Shown here: positions 1 through 9,900 of the stretch, one piece after another | Numbering within the stretch: position 1 is the first letter of the stretch | Layout: each line of letters begins with the position of its first letter | Assembly (NCBI GenBank): GCA_019594305.1 | Contig: JAFDTZ010000001.1 | Coordinates: forward strand, 1-45,617 | Source of the DNA: Thermoplasmata archaeon | Lineage (GTDB): Archaea; Thermoplasmatota; Thermoplasmata; Halarchaeoplasmatales; Halarchaeoplasmataceae | Direction of reading: 5' to 3' | DNA: 45,617 bases | Made by a program: the position numbers and the translations under genes | Notes under the pieces: generated by a model | The model's database searches: none | What the model was told of the DNA's origin: nothing | Seen by the model: only the letters and a program-made list of their open reading frames with translations

Positions 1-1340
1 CACCAGAGTATCTCATCAGCGGTACCCTTGTTCTCGTCCAGGTAAGTATAGTTCGACGAACCGTCCGCCGATACGCTGTCTATGAAGGTGCTTTCGTCCC
101 AGGGTCCGCCGTAGTCCTCCGACCGATATATGTTGTAATGACTGACTTCAGCAGGGTCGTCCGGGCTGGCATCCCACGTGAGTAGGTTGTGTTCGTCGCC
201 TTCGCCTCCTTCACCTGTAAGTATGATATCGTCTATATCCCATCTCCACATATCATAAGAATTACCGTCGAAGGTCCATGAGATGTACAGTGTATCTGAG
301 CCGACGTTGTGGCTGAAGGGTATTGTTACCACTTCCGGGCCTATATCGCCAATGGGAGATACTATAGACCATATCTCTTCCCAGTTAGAACCGTCGGATG
401 ATGTCTCCACTCTGAGGGTGTAGCGCGATTGGGAACCGTAGTCGTCCAGGAAGTGTCTGAAGTTCAATTCAAGCTCGGTGAACGACGTGGAATCTATTGC
501 CGGTGTGTAGCATCTGCGGATGCTTGTTTCCGATGGTGAGTAATAGAACTCCAGCTCGGGGGCCAAACCTCCGGCCCTGTTGGTATCCTCAACACGCCAG
601 TGGGTGGTATCCGGCGCCTTGGTCCAACCCTCGGGGATGGTACCTGTATCCACACCTGTAAAGTCCTCTTCGAAGAGTTCCTGGGTTCCGCTTGAACCGT
701 GATGTTCTACCATCAAGTTCGAGGGGGGTGCGGGTGGTATACCAACTATCTCGAAGTAGCCGTCGCTTTCATCCGAATAGCTCAATCCCAGGTCATCATA
801 AACAGTAACTCTCACCAAACATTCATCGCTGGCTACATTGGATAACTCCCAGCTGTAGCTGCCGGTATCCGGCAATCCCGTATCGATGATATTCCACGTT
901 ATGCCTGCATTCGAGCTGTATTCAAGGTCCACATCGATTACCGTATTATCACCTTCGTCTGTCAGCCACGATATGGTTTCCGTGGTCCTAGCAGTCCATA
1001 TCTCACCGCCGTTGGGAGAGATCACGGTTACCTCTATTGGGTCGGCGATTATCGCAAAGTAACCGTCGCTGGTATCTTCACGTGTATTCCCCTGGGTGTC
1101 CCGTACCACCGCTTTCACCAAACATTCCAAGCTGACTTCGTCGGGGATCGTCCACATATAGCTGCCCGTATCCGGAAGTTCCGTTTCGATGGTCGTCCAT
1201 GATATCCCGGTATCCGTACTGTACAGCAAGTCCACGCTGTCTATGGGGTACGCACCCTCTTCCGTGGTCCATGTGATAGCTTCTTCGGTGCCGATTCCCC
1301 ATGCCTCACCACCGTCCGGCCTGGTTACGGTCACATCTAT
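1..1340 (-). repeat. Paralogous copy A of the protease C-terminal module (matches 3150-4489)
   Basis: This is the part of the C25 gene that encodes two Kre9-like repeats, the MAM-like module and the start of the fibronectin-III-like module. It is collinear with the same modules of the S8 gene. The homology ends near 1340, where the unrelated catalytic domain begins, so the two genes are chimeras of different peptidases with a shared C-terminus. Confidence 0.9.
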
Positions 1341-2543
1341 AGGTGCCTCGGCTCTAAACACCAGATCAGTGTCGGGGTCCCCAAGAAGATTGTATTGAAT
1401 TGTTACATCCTTGGATATCAATGCCAGTTCACCCAACTTTGTCACGCCGTCAACCAAACCGTCCACAAGGGCCTGGGCCAATTCGGTATTTGCACCAGAC
1501 GTCATAAACCTGCAAGCACCCAGGAATCCTACGCCTCCGTTCCTGTTAAGTACCCACTGCTCACCTATGTTTCGATAACTTCCGTCACCGATTATACCCC
1601 ATGGGTCACCATAGGATGTGTGCCGTGTTATATTGTACAACTTACCGGTGCTGCACGCGATGCTCAGCATCAGCCCCTGCCTGGCATCGGGGTAATTCTC
1701 CGGATACTCGAGGCCTCTCTCGTAATAATCTTTCGTGGTGTAATCACCTCCCTGCCATATATAAGGCCCGCCGTGCCCTCTGTAGAAGTACAGCGAATGT
1801 CCGTCTTCGAAGAACTGCTGTGTTACCTCATCGTAAACCGCAGAACCGCCTATGAGTGTCGAAACGTTATATGGCAAGCCTGCACTCAACTGATCCGCCA
1901 CATCGTTTATGTCAGATTCGAAGGTACCCCAGACACGTATATCTTCCGTCCACTCGCCCCACGTGTTGGTATAGGCTATGGTTCTATCCGTGAGCCATTG
2001 AATCTCGGTTTCGTTGTAAACCGGCCATCGGCCCACCATGGTCTGATATGTATTGGCGTTACCGTCAAGGTCCCAGTATTCATGGTCACGCCACATTCTC
2101 CAGGTTACATCATATATGAGGTCATCCACGTATCCGTTGAAAGCAGGGCTGAGGTATTCCGCAGCACCTACAAGTAGGGTATAAAAAGGCCAAGGCTGTC
2201 CCTCTTCCTGCCAAACATTCACAATCTCTCCGTGGATGTGGTTGAAGTTTACGTTACCCTCCTCTATACTCAATTCCCAATCATCGCTTGGTATGTAGGG
2301 ATACCCTTCAACGGTGATAGTCCTAACAATCCGGCCCTGGGATCCCTTGAATTCAACGAATGGCTGGATCGCGTCTTCCCATGTTGAATTAGCCAGTACT
2401 ATCAAATAGTCCGCCGAGGTCTGGTTTGAATATTCCTCTTCGTAAACAAGATGTGTTTGCTCATCATGAATGACACCGCCCAGAGCGAGGGTAGAGAGCA
2501 CCAGTAAGATCACGATTGTCAGGGACGGCGTATAGCGTTTCAT
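1..2543 (-). CDS. Secreted gingipain-like C25 family cysteine protease (3' end beyond window)
   Basis: Partial gene: 847 codons are visible and the frame is still open at the window edge. The start ATG overlaps the stop of the upstream S8 protease by one base (TGATG) and has a GGAGGT site about 10 nt before it. Residues 1-22 form a signal peptide with a basic start and a long hydrophobic core. The catalytic region carries His257 in RGHGG and Cys297 in SIACSTG, the His/Cys dyad pattern of peptidase C25 (gingipain, caspase-like fold). Two Kre9/KNH-like beta repeats follow (about 400-500 and 500-600; P-GGE-W...I-W...YS...G-W), then a MAM/jelly-roll-like module (about 622-780) and a fibronectin-III-like stretch reaching the edge. 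The inferred role is extracellular protein breakdown. The C-terminal part is nearly identical in DNA to the upstream S8 gene. The family call rests on motifs; the exact substrate is unknown. Confidence 0.8.
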   Translation of the reverse strand, partial: MKRYTPSLTIVILLVLSTLALGGVIHDEQTHLVYEEEYSNQTSADYLIVLANSTWEDAIQPFVEFKGSQGRIVRTITVEGYPYIPSDDWELSIEEGNVNFNHIHGEIVNVWQEEGQPWPFYTLLVGAAEYLSPAFNGYVDDLIYDVTWRMWRDHEYWDLDGNANTYQTMVGRWPVYNETEIQWLTDRTIAYTNTWGEWTEDIRVWGTFESDINDVADQLSAGLPYNVSTLIGGSAVYDEVTQQFFEDGHSLYFYRGHGGPYIWQGGDYTTKDYYERGLEYPENYPDARQGLMLSIACSTGKLYNITRHTSYGDPWGIIGDGSYRNIGEQWVLNRNGGVGFLGACRFMTSGANTELAQALVDGLVDGVTKLGELALISKDVTIQYNLLGDPDTDLVFRAEAPIDVTVTRPDGGEAWGIGTEEAITWTTEEGAYPIDSVDLLYSTDTGISWTTIETELPDTGSYMWTIPDEVSLECLVKAVVRDTQGNTREDTSDGYFAIIADPIEVTVISPNGGEIWTARTTETISWLTDEGDNTVIDVDLEYSSNAGITWNIIDTGLPDTGSYSWELSNVASDECLVRVTVYDDLGLSYSDESDGYFEIVGIPPAPPSNLMVEHHGSSGTQELFEEDFTGVDTGTIPEGWTKAPDTTHWRVEDTNRAGGLAPELEFYYSPSETSIRRCYTPAIDSTSFTELELNFRHFLDDYGSQSRYTLRVETSSDGSNWEEIWSIVSPIGDIGPEVVTIPFSHNVGSDTLYISWTFDGNSYDMWRWDIDDIILTGEGGEGDEHNLLTWDASPDDPAEVSHYNIYRSEDYGGPWDESTFIDSVSADGSSNYTYLDENKGTADEILW

Positions 2544-5500
2544 CAGTAGGTTACCTCCCAGTAGATCGCAGTATCCGTCGGATTGTGTATCCAATAGCCG
2601 TTACCGGACTCGAAAACGAAGCTGCCCGGGTCGTGGTCGTACGCAAGATTGTATGTTTGTGTCGCATCGAAGTAACCGATCTTGTCGACATCACCGGGCA
2701 ACCCGTGATTACCGCTCGCCGAAGCGGGCAGACCCACCATGTTCCAGCCGGGGTACAAGGTGATGGTGATCGTCGCAGGTGCGGTTCCGACGACGGTCAG
2801 CGTATCACTAGTGACCATACGTATCCACACGCCCATGCGGTGGTCCCATGTATCGAGTGTGTTGTATCTATCCCCCCTACCAGGAACATAAGATCTCCAC
2901 TCGCCCGCAGATGCGTCGTAGTACATCACACGGTCGTAATTACCCGAGATCCCGTATGTAGTATTATCTAGTATAGTGATAAGCGATATATCCGCAGGTA
3001 TAAGATTGAACGAGACAAAGTTCCAACCGTCAGCGTCTCCGCCCGCGTAAAGTGGTATATCAAAAGTCACAACTACGGCGCCCGGTTCCTGCACTGCGTT
3101 TTCGTTCCCCTCCTCCATACCATTTGCTCCCACCGCACGCACGATATACCACCAGAGTATCTCGTCCGCGGTGCCCTTGTTCTCGTCCAGGTAAGTATAG
3201 TTCGACGAACCGTCCGCCGATACGCTGTCTATGAAGGTGCTTTCGTCCCAGGGTCCGCCGTAGTCCTCCGACCGATATATGTTGTAATGACTGACTTCAG
3301 CAGGGTCGTTCGGGCTGGCATCCCACGTGAGCAGGTTATGTTCGTCGCCTTCACCTCCTTCACCTGTAAGTATGATATCATCTATATCCCATCTCCACAT
3401 ATCATAAGAATTACCGTCGAAGGTCCATGATATGTACAGTGTATCGGAACCCACGTTGTGGGTGAAGGGTATCGTTACCAGTTCCGGGCCTATGTCACCT
3501 ATGGGAGATTCTATTGACCATATCTCATCCCAGTTGGAACCGTCGGACGATGTCTCCACCCTGAGGGTGTACCTAGATTGAGAGCCGTAATCGTCCAGGA
3601 AGTGCCTGAAGCTCAATTCCAGTTCGGTAAACCATGTGGAATCTATTACAGGTGTGTAACATCTGCGGATGCTTGTTTCCGACGGTGAGTAATAGAACTC
3701 CAGTTCGGGAGCCACACCTCCCGCCCTGTTGGTATTCTCAACACGCCAGTGAGCGGTATCGGGAGCTTTGGTCCAGCCAACTGGGATCGTCCCGGTATCG
3801 ACACCGGTAAAGTCCTCTTCGAAGAGTTCCAGGGTTCCGATGGGACCGTGGTGTTCCACCATCAAGTTCAGGGGTGGAGCAGGCGGTATGCCCACTATCT
3901 CGAAGTAACCGTCGCTCATATCCTGATATCCGAAGCCAAGGTCATCGTGAACAGTAACTCTCACCAAACATTCACCACTGGCCACGTTGGGTATCTGCCA
4001 ACTGTAGCCGCCGGTATCGGGTAATCCCGTATCGATGACATTCCATGTTTCTCCGCCGTTCGAACTGTATTCAAGGTCAACATCTATTACCGTATTATCA
4101 CCTTCGTCGGTGTTCCACGATATCGTCTCCGTATCCCCGGCGGTCCATATCTCACCGCCGTTGGGTGAGATCAAAGTTACTTCTACAGGGTCTCCGAGGA
4201 TGGCAAAGTAACCGTCGCTGGTATCTTCGTTGGTCATTCCTCCCGTATCTCTTACCAGAGCCCGTACCTTACATTCCAGGCTAGTTGTGTCCGGGATGGT
4301 CCATGTATAACTACCGGTATCCGGAAGTCCCGAGTCTATGGTGGTCCAGGTATCACCTGCATCAATACTGTACCACAGGTCTACACTGTCTATGGGATAA
4401 GCCCCTTCAATTGTCGTCCATGTGATATTTTCCTGTGTTCCTATCTCCCAGACCTCACCGCCGTTGGGTTGGGTTACCGTTATACCAAGGTGACCGGGAG
4501 CGGTGTACGAGAAATGGAAAGAACCATGACCGTAGACACCTTTAACCACTACGTAGTAACGGCCACCCGCGGAAGATGTGTAGTTTATGTGTTCGTCCGC
4601 ACCCATTGCCGATGTGTTGCTTATATCGATTATCTCGGGGTAGCCGTACTGGTCGGGCGGCCCGTACAGGTAAAGGTCAAAATCCGCAGTGGAGGGAACA
4701 TCCAGGTAAAAGTCATAATCCTCACCGGCTTCCAGGTATACATTACCTGCCCAGGCCTTTCTTCCGTAGTTGTTATCCAGGTTCAGATCGCTCTCCCAAG
4801 TATGATTTATGGTCGTTATGTATGAAGAGTAGCCCTGACCGATGTTCAACTCCCTCGTAAGAGATTCGATGGCAGCATCTATGTTCATGAACCCGTAGCC
4901 CTCGTGTATATCCGGTAAACCCCTGTTAACACTCGGTCCGCCGGTTTCAAATGTGTACATCTCCCTGGGAACCGCGGTTTCGGTGGCGGTCATCAAAAGA
5001 GATGATTTTACCAGTCGTTTGTAATGATGCGGGGCGCTATTGTATTCCTCCCAACCACCTATCGAATCCACCACCAGCATGGTGGCGCCTGCGACAGCCG
5101 GAGTAGCCTGGGATGTGCCCTGGAATCCGTACATTGATTCGATATCCGTGGTGATGTGACCCCACTGGGTAGGAGGGTAGCCGGTGTACGTGCCCGCCGA
5201 CATGACTCCGCCCTGGTACCTGATGGAACCTCCGGGTGCTGCGATATCGGGTTTTGTGTACCCGTCTCCATTATCCAGTAATCCATTGCTCGAGTAGTAA
5301 CTAAGGTTTCCACCCGCCTGTGTCGCTGCAACACCTATCACGGGCGTGTACCTGGCGGGATAGGAGATCGAACCTCCCGGGCCGGCATTACCCGCCGCTG
5401 CAACTATCATTATACCCGAGTTCCACGTATTGTATATGGCATTCTTAACGGAAGAACTATCGCTGCCGGTACCGAGGCTCATGGAAACGGTAGTTATATG

Positions 5501-6793
5501 GAGAGCTTCCCTGTTGGCAACGATGTAGTCCAATCCGTCCACCCACGTGGACGTACCCACGAACATACCGCCTGAGACCATGACCAGTTTAGAGTCAGGT
5601 GCTATGCCGGTAAAAGTTCCGTAGCCATCCGGTGCGCTGCCCTCTGCATCAGCCCATGAGGTGGGATTATGGATCTTGAATACGTATCTCATACCCTGGC
5701 CGAGACCGGCACTGATGGATGTGCGGTAGGTTACTACCCTGTAGAAACCCAATGAGGAAGAATCGACGTCGTATGTCAAGGTGTTCCAGTTACGATCGGT
5801 TGATGTTTTTAGGTTGGGCGTTTGGACGGGATTGTTGAACCGGGCTGCTTCTTCCCAGTTGACTATGTACTCCGTATTACCATCGAACACCGCGGGTTCC
5901 GGAACCTCTCCCAAATACTTCAACGCGACGTACGTAATATCTCCTGAGTTTACGTCTGCAAGGTATGCGAAATTCACCTCGACCTCACCCGGTTCATCCA
6001 CGTAAATCACAGGCGGTTCGGGATATTCTATCTCACCCAGGGTCGTTGACCAGCCGTGGTGGGTGACTAGTCTTCCCTCCGTATCTATCTCGGCGAATTC
6101 CTGCGCAGATGCTATACCGGCTACATGCTGACCGTGACCTCCGTCGTCGTGAGGTTCCGGGTCTGTACCGGAGGCGTCGTGCCACCCCACTATCTTCCCG
6201 TCAAAATCACCTTCGCCGAGGTAGCCGGGGGCGAAGGCCGTATGGTCGGGATCTATACCTGTGTCTATGATGGCAAGGGAGGTGTCCAGGGATCCGGTGT
6301 ACCCGAGATCCGAGAATACGTAATTCCTGGCCCGCACCATATTTGAAGTGATGTAAAGGTGGTAGTCGAAATCATTCTCCTCTTCTATCTCCAAGATCCT
6401 ATGGCACGAACTTGCATAATCGTAAATATTATCGGTATGCATATCTCCCGCGAATCCGTAGATCACATCCGCCCATGGACCTTTGGTCAGCACACCACCG
6501 TACCCTGCGAAGTTCTCCAGGTCATCATCCGTTGGCGGTCCTGTAAGGAGCACTATTACACTTATTACACTCCGTTTGCTCGCAATTATCTCTTCAAGAC
6601 CGTCGGCTACGCGGTTGTTGTTATGGTCGTTATACGAAACCATATCTGGATATCCGTCTTTTAAAGTTACAATATCGTTATCGATACTGAACATTGGTTG
6701 AGACCCCGGTTCATTATTCGTTTCCGCCAAGACCATGGGAACCATCAGACACACGATGATCACCGCACACAGATATTTTCTCTTACTTTCCAA
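2543..6793 (-). CDS. Secreted subtilisin-like S8 serine protease with multidomain C-terminus
   Basis: A 1416-aa exported protease. I place the start at a TTG (6793) directly behind AGGAGG; it leads straight into a signal peptide, whereas the upstream in-frame ATG has no such site. The subtilisin triad is visible: Asp177 (IIDTGID), His220 (HGQHVAG) and Ser561 (GTSQATP). After the catalytic domain come a PPC-like beta domain (about 678-764), two Kre9/KNH-like repeats (about 770-965), a MAM/jelly-roll-like module (about 988-1145), a fibronectin-III-like domain, and a C-terminal pair of GWNFVS/GWNMVG modules (about 1255-1416). It is the first gene of a two-gene operon with the C25 protease, which suggests joint secretion for extracellular peptide scavenging. 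A TTTATTTAC TATA candidate lies about 45 nt upstream. The C-terminal modules probably serve cell-surface or substrate binding (inference). Confidence 0.9.
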   Translation of the reverse strand: MESKRKYLCAVIIVCLMVPMVLAETNNEPGSQPMFSIDNDIVTLKDGYPDMVSYNDHNNNRVADGLEEIIASKRSVISVIVLLTGPPTDDDLENFAGYGGVLTKGPWADVIYGFAGDMHTDNIYDYASSCHRILEIEEENDFDYHLYITSNMVRARNYVFSDLGYTGSLDTSLAIIDTGIDPDHTAFAPGYLGEGDFDGKIVGWHDASGTDPEPHDDGGHGQHVAGIASAQEFAEIDTEGRLVTHHGWSTTLGEIEYPEPPVIYVDEPGEVEVNFAYLADVNSGDITYVALKYLGEVPEPAVFDGNTEYIVNWEEAARFNNPVQTPNLKTSTDRNWNTLTYDVDSSSLGFYRVVTYRTSISAGLGQGMRYVFKIHNPTSWADAEGSAPDGYGTFTGIAPDSKLVMVSGGMFVGTSTWVDGLDYIVANREALHITTVSMSLGTGSDSSSVKNAIYNTWNSGIMIVAAAGNAGPGGSISYPARYTPVIGVAATQAGGNLSYYSSNGLLDNGDGYTKPDIAAPGGSIRYQGGVMSAGTYTGYPPTQWGHITTDIESMYGFQGTSQATPAVAGATMLVVDSIGGWEEYNSAPHHYKRLVKSSLLMTATETAVPREMYTFETGGPSVNRGLPDIHEGYGFMNIDAAIESLTRELNIGQGYSSYITTINHTWESDLNLDNNYGRKAWAGNVYLEAGEDYDFYLDVPSTADFDLYLYGPPDQYGYPEIIDISNTSAMGADEHINYTSSAGGRYYVVVKGVYGHGSFHFSYTAPGHLGITVTQPNGGEVWEIGTQENITWTTIEGAYPIDSVDLWYSIDAGDTWTTIDSGLPDTGSYTWTIPDTTSLECKVRALVRDTGGMTNEDTSDGYFAILGDPVEVTLISPNGGEIWTAGDTETISWNTDEGDNTVIDVDLEYSSNGGETWNVIDTGLPDTGGYSWQIPNVASGECLVRVTVHDDLGFGYQDMSDGYFEIVGIPPAPPLNLMVEHHGPIGTLELFEEDFTGVDTGTIPVGWTKAPDTAHWRVENTNRAGGVAPELEFYYSPSETSIRRCYTPVIDSTWFTELELSFRHFLDDYGSQSRYTLRVETSSDGSNWDEIWSIESPIGDIGPELVTIPFTHNVGSDTLYISWTFDGNSYDMWRWDIDDIILTGEGGEGDEHNLLTWDASPNDPAEVSHYNIYRSEDYGGPWDESTFIDSVSADGSSNYTYLDENKGTADEILWWYIVRAVGANGMEEGNENAVQEPGAVVVTFDIPLYAGGDADGWNFVSFNLIPADISLITILDNTTYGISGNYDRVMYYDASAGEWRSYVPGRGDRYNTLDTWDHRMGVWIRMVTSDTLTVVGTAPATITITLYPGWNMVGLPASASGNHGLPGDVDKIGYFDATQTYNLAYDHDPGSFVFESGNGYWIHNPTDTAIYWEVTY
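3150..4489 (-). repeat. Paralogous copy B of the protease C-terminal module (matches 1-1340)
   Basis: This segment of the S8 gene aligns with positions 1-1340 at a constant offset of 3149. The inner part (3150 to about 3880) is nearly identical to 1 to about 730, with unbroken identical runs of more than 100 bases. The remainder, covering the Kre9-like repeats, is clearly homologous but more diverged. The copy continues to the left beyond the window, so its full length cannot be seen. Confidence 0.9.
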
Positions 6794-6879
6794 GCTATTA
6801 CCTCCTGACTCGTTGTAATACAATTCCTTTTGATTGTAAATAAACATAGTTGGTACATGTGACATCTATAACGCAGAAT

Positions 6880-6894
6880 ACGGATAATTTCCGT
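6880..6894. promoter_or_regulatory. Palindrome ACGGA-TAATT-TCCGT in the divergent protease/regulator promoter region
   Basis: A perfect 5-bp inverted repeat with a 5-nt spacer, located between the S8 protease and the STAND-like gene, just after a TCTATAAC TATA candidate (6868-6875) for the plus-strand gene. Its 13-nt core, CGGATAATTTCCG, closely matches the palindrome upstream of the nitroreductase gene (18786-18802). It is a plausible operator. No binding protein can be named from sequence. Confidence 0.45.
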
Positions 6895-6930
6895 AACGTT
6901 ATTATGCCTCCTTTACGGTCGGTGGTAGCG

Positions 6931-9900
6931 ATGCGGTTACCAACGGTTCGAGATAGGATATTTATCCATCTGCTGTCCTACACCCGCTTTGCCCGGGGTA
7001 AGGAGGTTCCGTACGAGGTGTCACAGCCGGGAATAGCGGATAGCTTGGGCCTTGCACGTTCTCACGTATCAAAGGAAATGATCAGGTTGAAAAAAAGTTC
7101 ATCTGACCTGGTGGAGGAGAGGACAAGGCACGTTAGAGGTTCCAAACGAAGAAGGAAGGTGTACATTCTTACCCCCCTCGGCCAAAAGAAGGCTAACTCG
7201 ATCATAGAGGGATTGATGAAAGAAATCATTACCATAAATGACGAGAATGGTAAACGCAACGTCACGCTCAGGGAGTTAGAAGAGCTCCTAAATGTAAAGG
7301 ACCCCATCACGGCGGCCTTGAGGGACATCGATGAAGAAGGCGTACTGGACCTATGCAAAAAGAGAGACATCGAAGAGATATTCATAGGCAGAGAGCGTGA
7401 ATTAAAATTGTTTAAAGAATTATTGATCGATGTGAAAAAAGGCTCGGCGAGGACGGTGATAATCAAGGGAGAGACGGGCATTGGTAAGACAAGATTGGTT
7501 TACGAGTTGAAGCCCATAGCCCTTGAGTCCGGTTTCCTATTCATCGAGGGTGTATGTAAAGTTGAAACCGCGGACCCCTACCTCCCCTTCAAGGAAGCAC
7601 TTTCCGGGTTGAACGACATGGACCATGATGAAAAGTTCACCAAGTTCTTAACCTATGATTCTAATTCGGAACCCGAGACGAGATCAAGTTTGGATGCCCT
7701 CAGGGAAGCGGTTTTTTACGATTCAACGCGGATGATAATGAAATTATCGGAAAAAAAACCTGTCGTCATTTTTCTTGATGATTTACATTGGGCCGATAAG
7801 GCCACTCTGGATCTCTTCCGGTATATGGCGGAGACCTTCGAGAATGACAGGGTGCTCCTGTTGGCCACTTACCGACCGGAAGAGGTGAACCTTGACCATC
7901 CCCTGGTCGAAACCCTTTCCAGGATGTGCCGTAAGAATGTGCATATGGAGGTGGACCTAGAACCCCTTGATAAGATGTCAACGAAAAAATTGATCGACGT
8001 CCTAACCGGTTTTAACACCCCGGATAATTTCGTAGGATTTATGAATGAAAAGACAAGGGGAAACCCTTTGTTTATTAAACAGCTGTTAAAGGAGATGCAG
8101 GATGAAGGTAAGGTAAGTGCAGAAAAAGGCTATTACGCTACGGAGGATATGAATATCACGGTACCCGAGGTTGTTGAAAGGATCGTACACCGGAAACTAT
8201 CTCACCTGGATAGAGCGGGTCGACAGGTACTTGAATTTGGATGCGTGCTGGGTAAGGAATTCTCCTTTGATATACTGGATTCGGTATCCGAACTACCGGA
8301 GATGCGGTTACTGGACCAAATAGATATACTTGTGGACCAAGCCATATGGTGCGAAGATGCCGAAAGGGATCGCTTCCACTTCACCCACGAGCTGGTACGG
8401 GATGGCGTATACAACAATATCAAATCGGTAAGGAGGAAAAAACTCCATGGTGTGGTAGCCCGAAAAATGGCCGAAAGGTACTCCGGAACCAAGGACAGAT
8501 TGTCGGATATAGCCAATCACTACATGGAGGCGGGCTTACGTGAAAATGCACTGGAATATTACGTGAAGGCCGGCGAACACGCCAAAAGCCTTTACGCACA
8601 TGAGAACGCCGTACAGCTCTTCGAAAAAGGGTTGACACTCGCCTACGAGGATGACCGCAAGTCCTGCCTCCTTCTTGAGAGTATGGGAGATACACACACG
8701 ATTCTCGGAAACTACGAAGAGGGAAGAAGGAGGTTGGAGGAAGCATTAGGTAAACTGGATGCGGATAATACGGAAGAAATTGGTCTTAGAACGAGAATCC
8801 CACGTAAGATAGCCCATACTTGGTTGATGCAGGGGTCCTATGAAAGATCCATTGAATATATTAATATAGGTATATCTCTTGGTGCCGAACACACAAAGGA
8901 GTGGTGCATACTGCTGAACGTAAAGGGTTGGACCTACATGAAGACCGGCGATTACCATAAAGCCGCCGAGATATTCAAAGATGAGCTAAGGGTTGCGGAA
9001 GATCTAGGTGATGAAAAGGAGATATCCAGAGCACATCATAATTTGGGTACGATAGCCTTGCAATCCGGGGATTTTGACGATGCGACCAGACACCTGGAAA
9101 TAGCTGCGGAAGGTTTTGATAGTTTGGGTGAAAAAGTTAAATTATCAAAAACGCTTAACAACCTGGGAGTTATGTATCTGAGAAAACATAATATTGAAAA
9201 GGCCTTGGAGTACAACGAGAAAAGTCTGCTAAATATGGAGGAGGTAGGTGATATCCAGGGCATTGGAATGAACCTCAACAACATGGGTATAATATATTCC
9301 ATGATGGAAGACTACGAAAAGGCCCTTGACTGTCATGATAGAAGCATGGATATTAAACGGAGGATAGGAGATTCGCAAGGGATGGTCGAATCACATACCA
9401 ACATCGGAGTGATACACGAGAAAATGGGTGATCTCGAAAGGGCACTCGAAGAATACAAGAAAGGGTTGAGTATCTCCCGAAAGATAGGCGATGCACGGGG
9501 CACGGCGGAATTACAGAACGATATCGGATGGATATACAATCTCAAGGGAAAAGTCACAGATTCCGCAGAGATGCTTCGCAGCTCATTAAAGCTAAGAGAG
9601 GATATCGGTGATATCCACGGTTTAGCCGAATCCCATAGGAATCTTGGGATCGTTCTCCTTAAAAAAGGTAATATGGAAGAAGCTCTTGAACACCTTGAAA
9701 AAGGTTTCGAGCTGGCATCGGATATGGATGATGAATATGAAATGGCCTTGATATCAAAATGTACCGGAGATGTGTATCACCAACAAGAAAGATTCGCTGA
9801 AGCATTGGACAATTACGAAAGAAGTTTGGAGCTATCACAGTCCGTGGACAATAAAGGACTTATCGCAGACACATATCGTGGAATGGCCGAAGTTTTTTTG

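Noticed and set aside
1395..2177. A 260-codon open frame on the plus strand antisense to the C25 protease gene
   Set aside because: The minus-strand frame here encodes the conserved C25 catalytic region with signal peptide and ribosome site. The antisense frame has no start signals and no recognisable protein.
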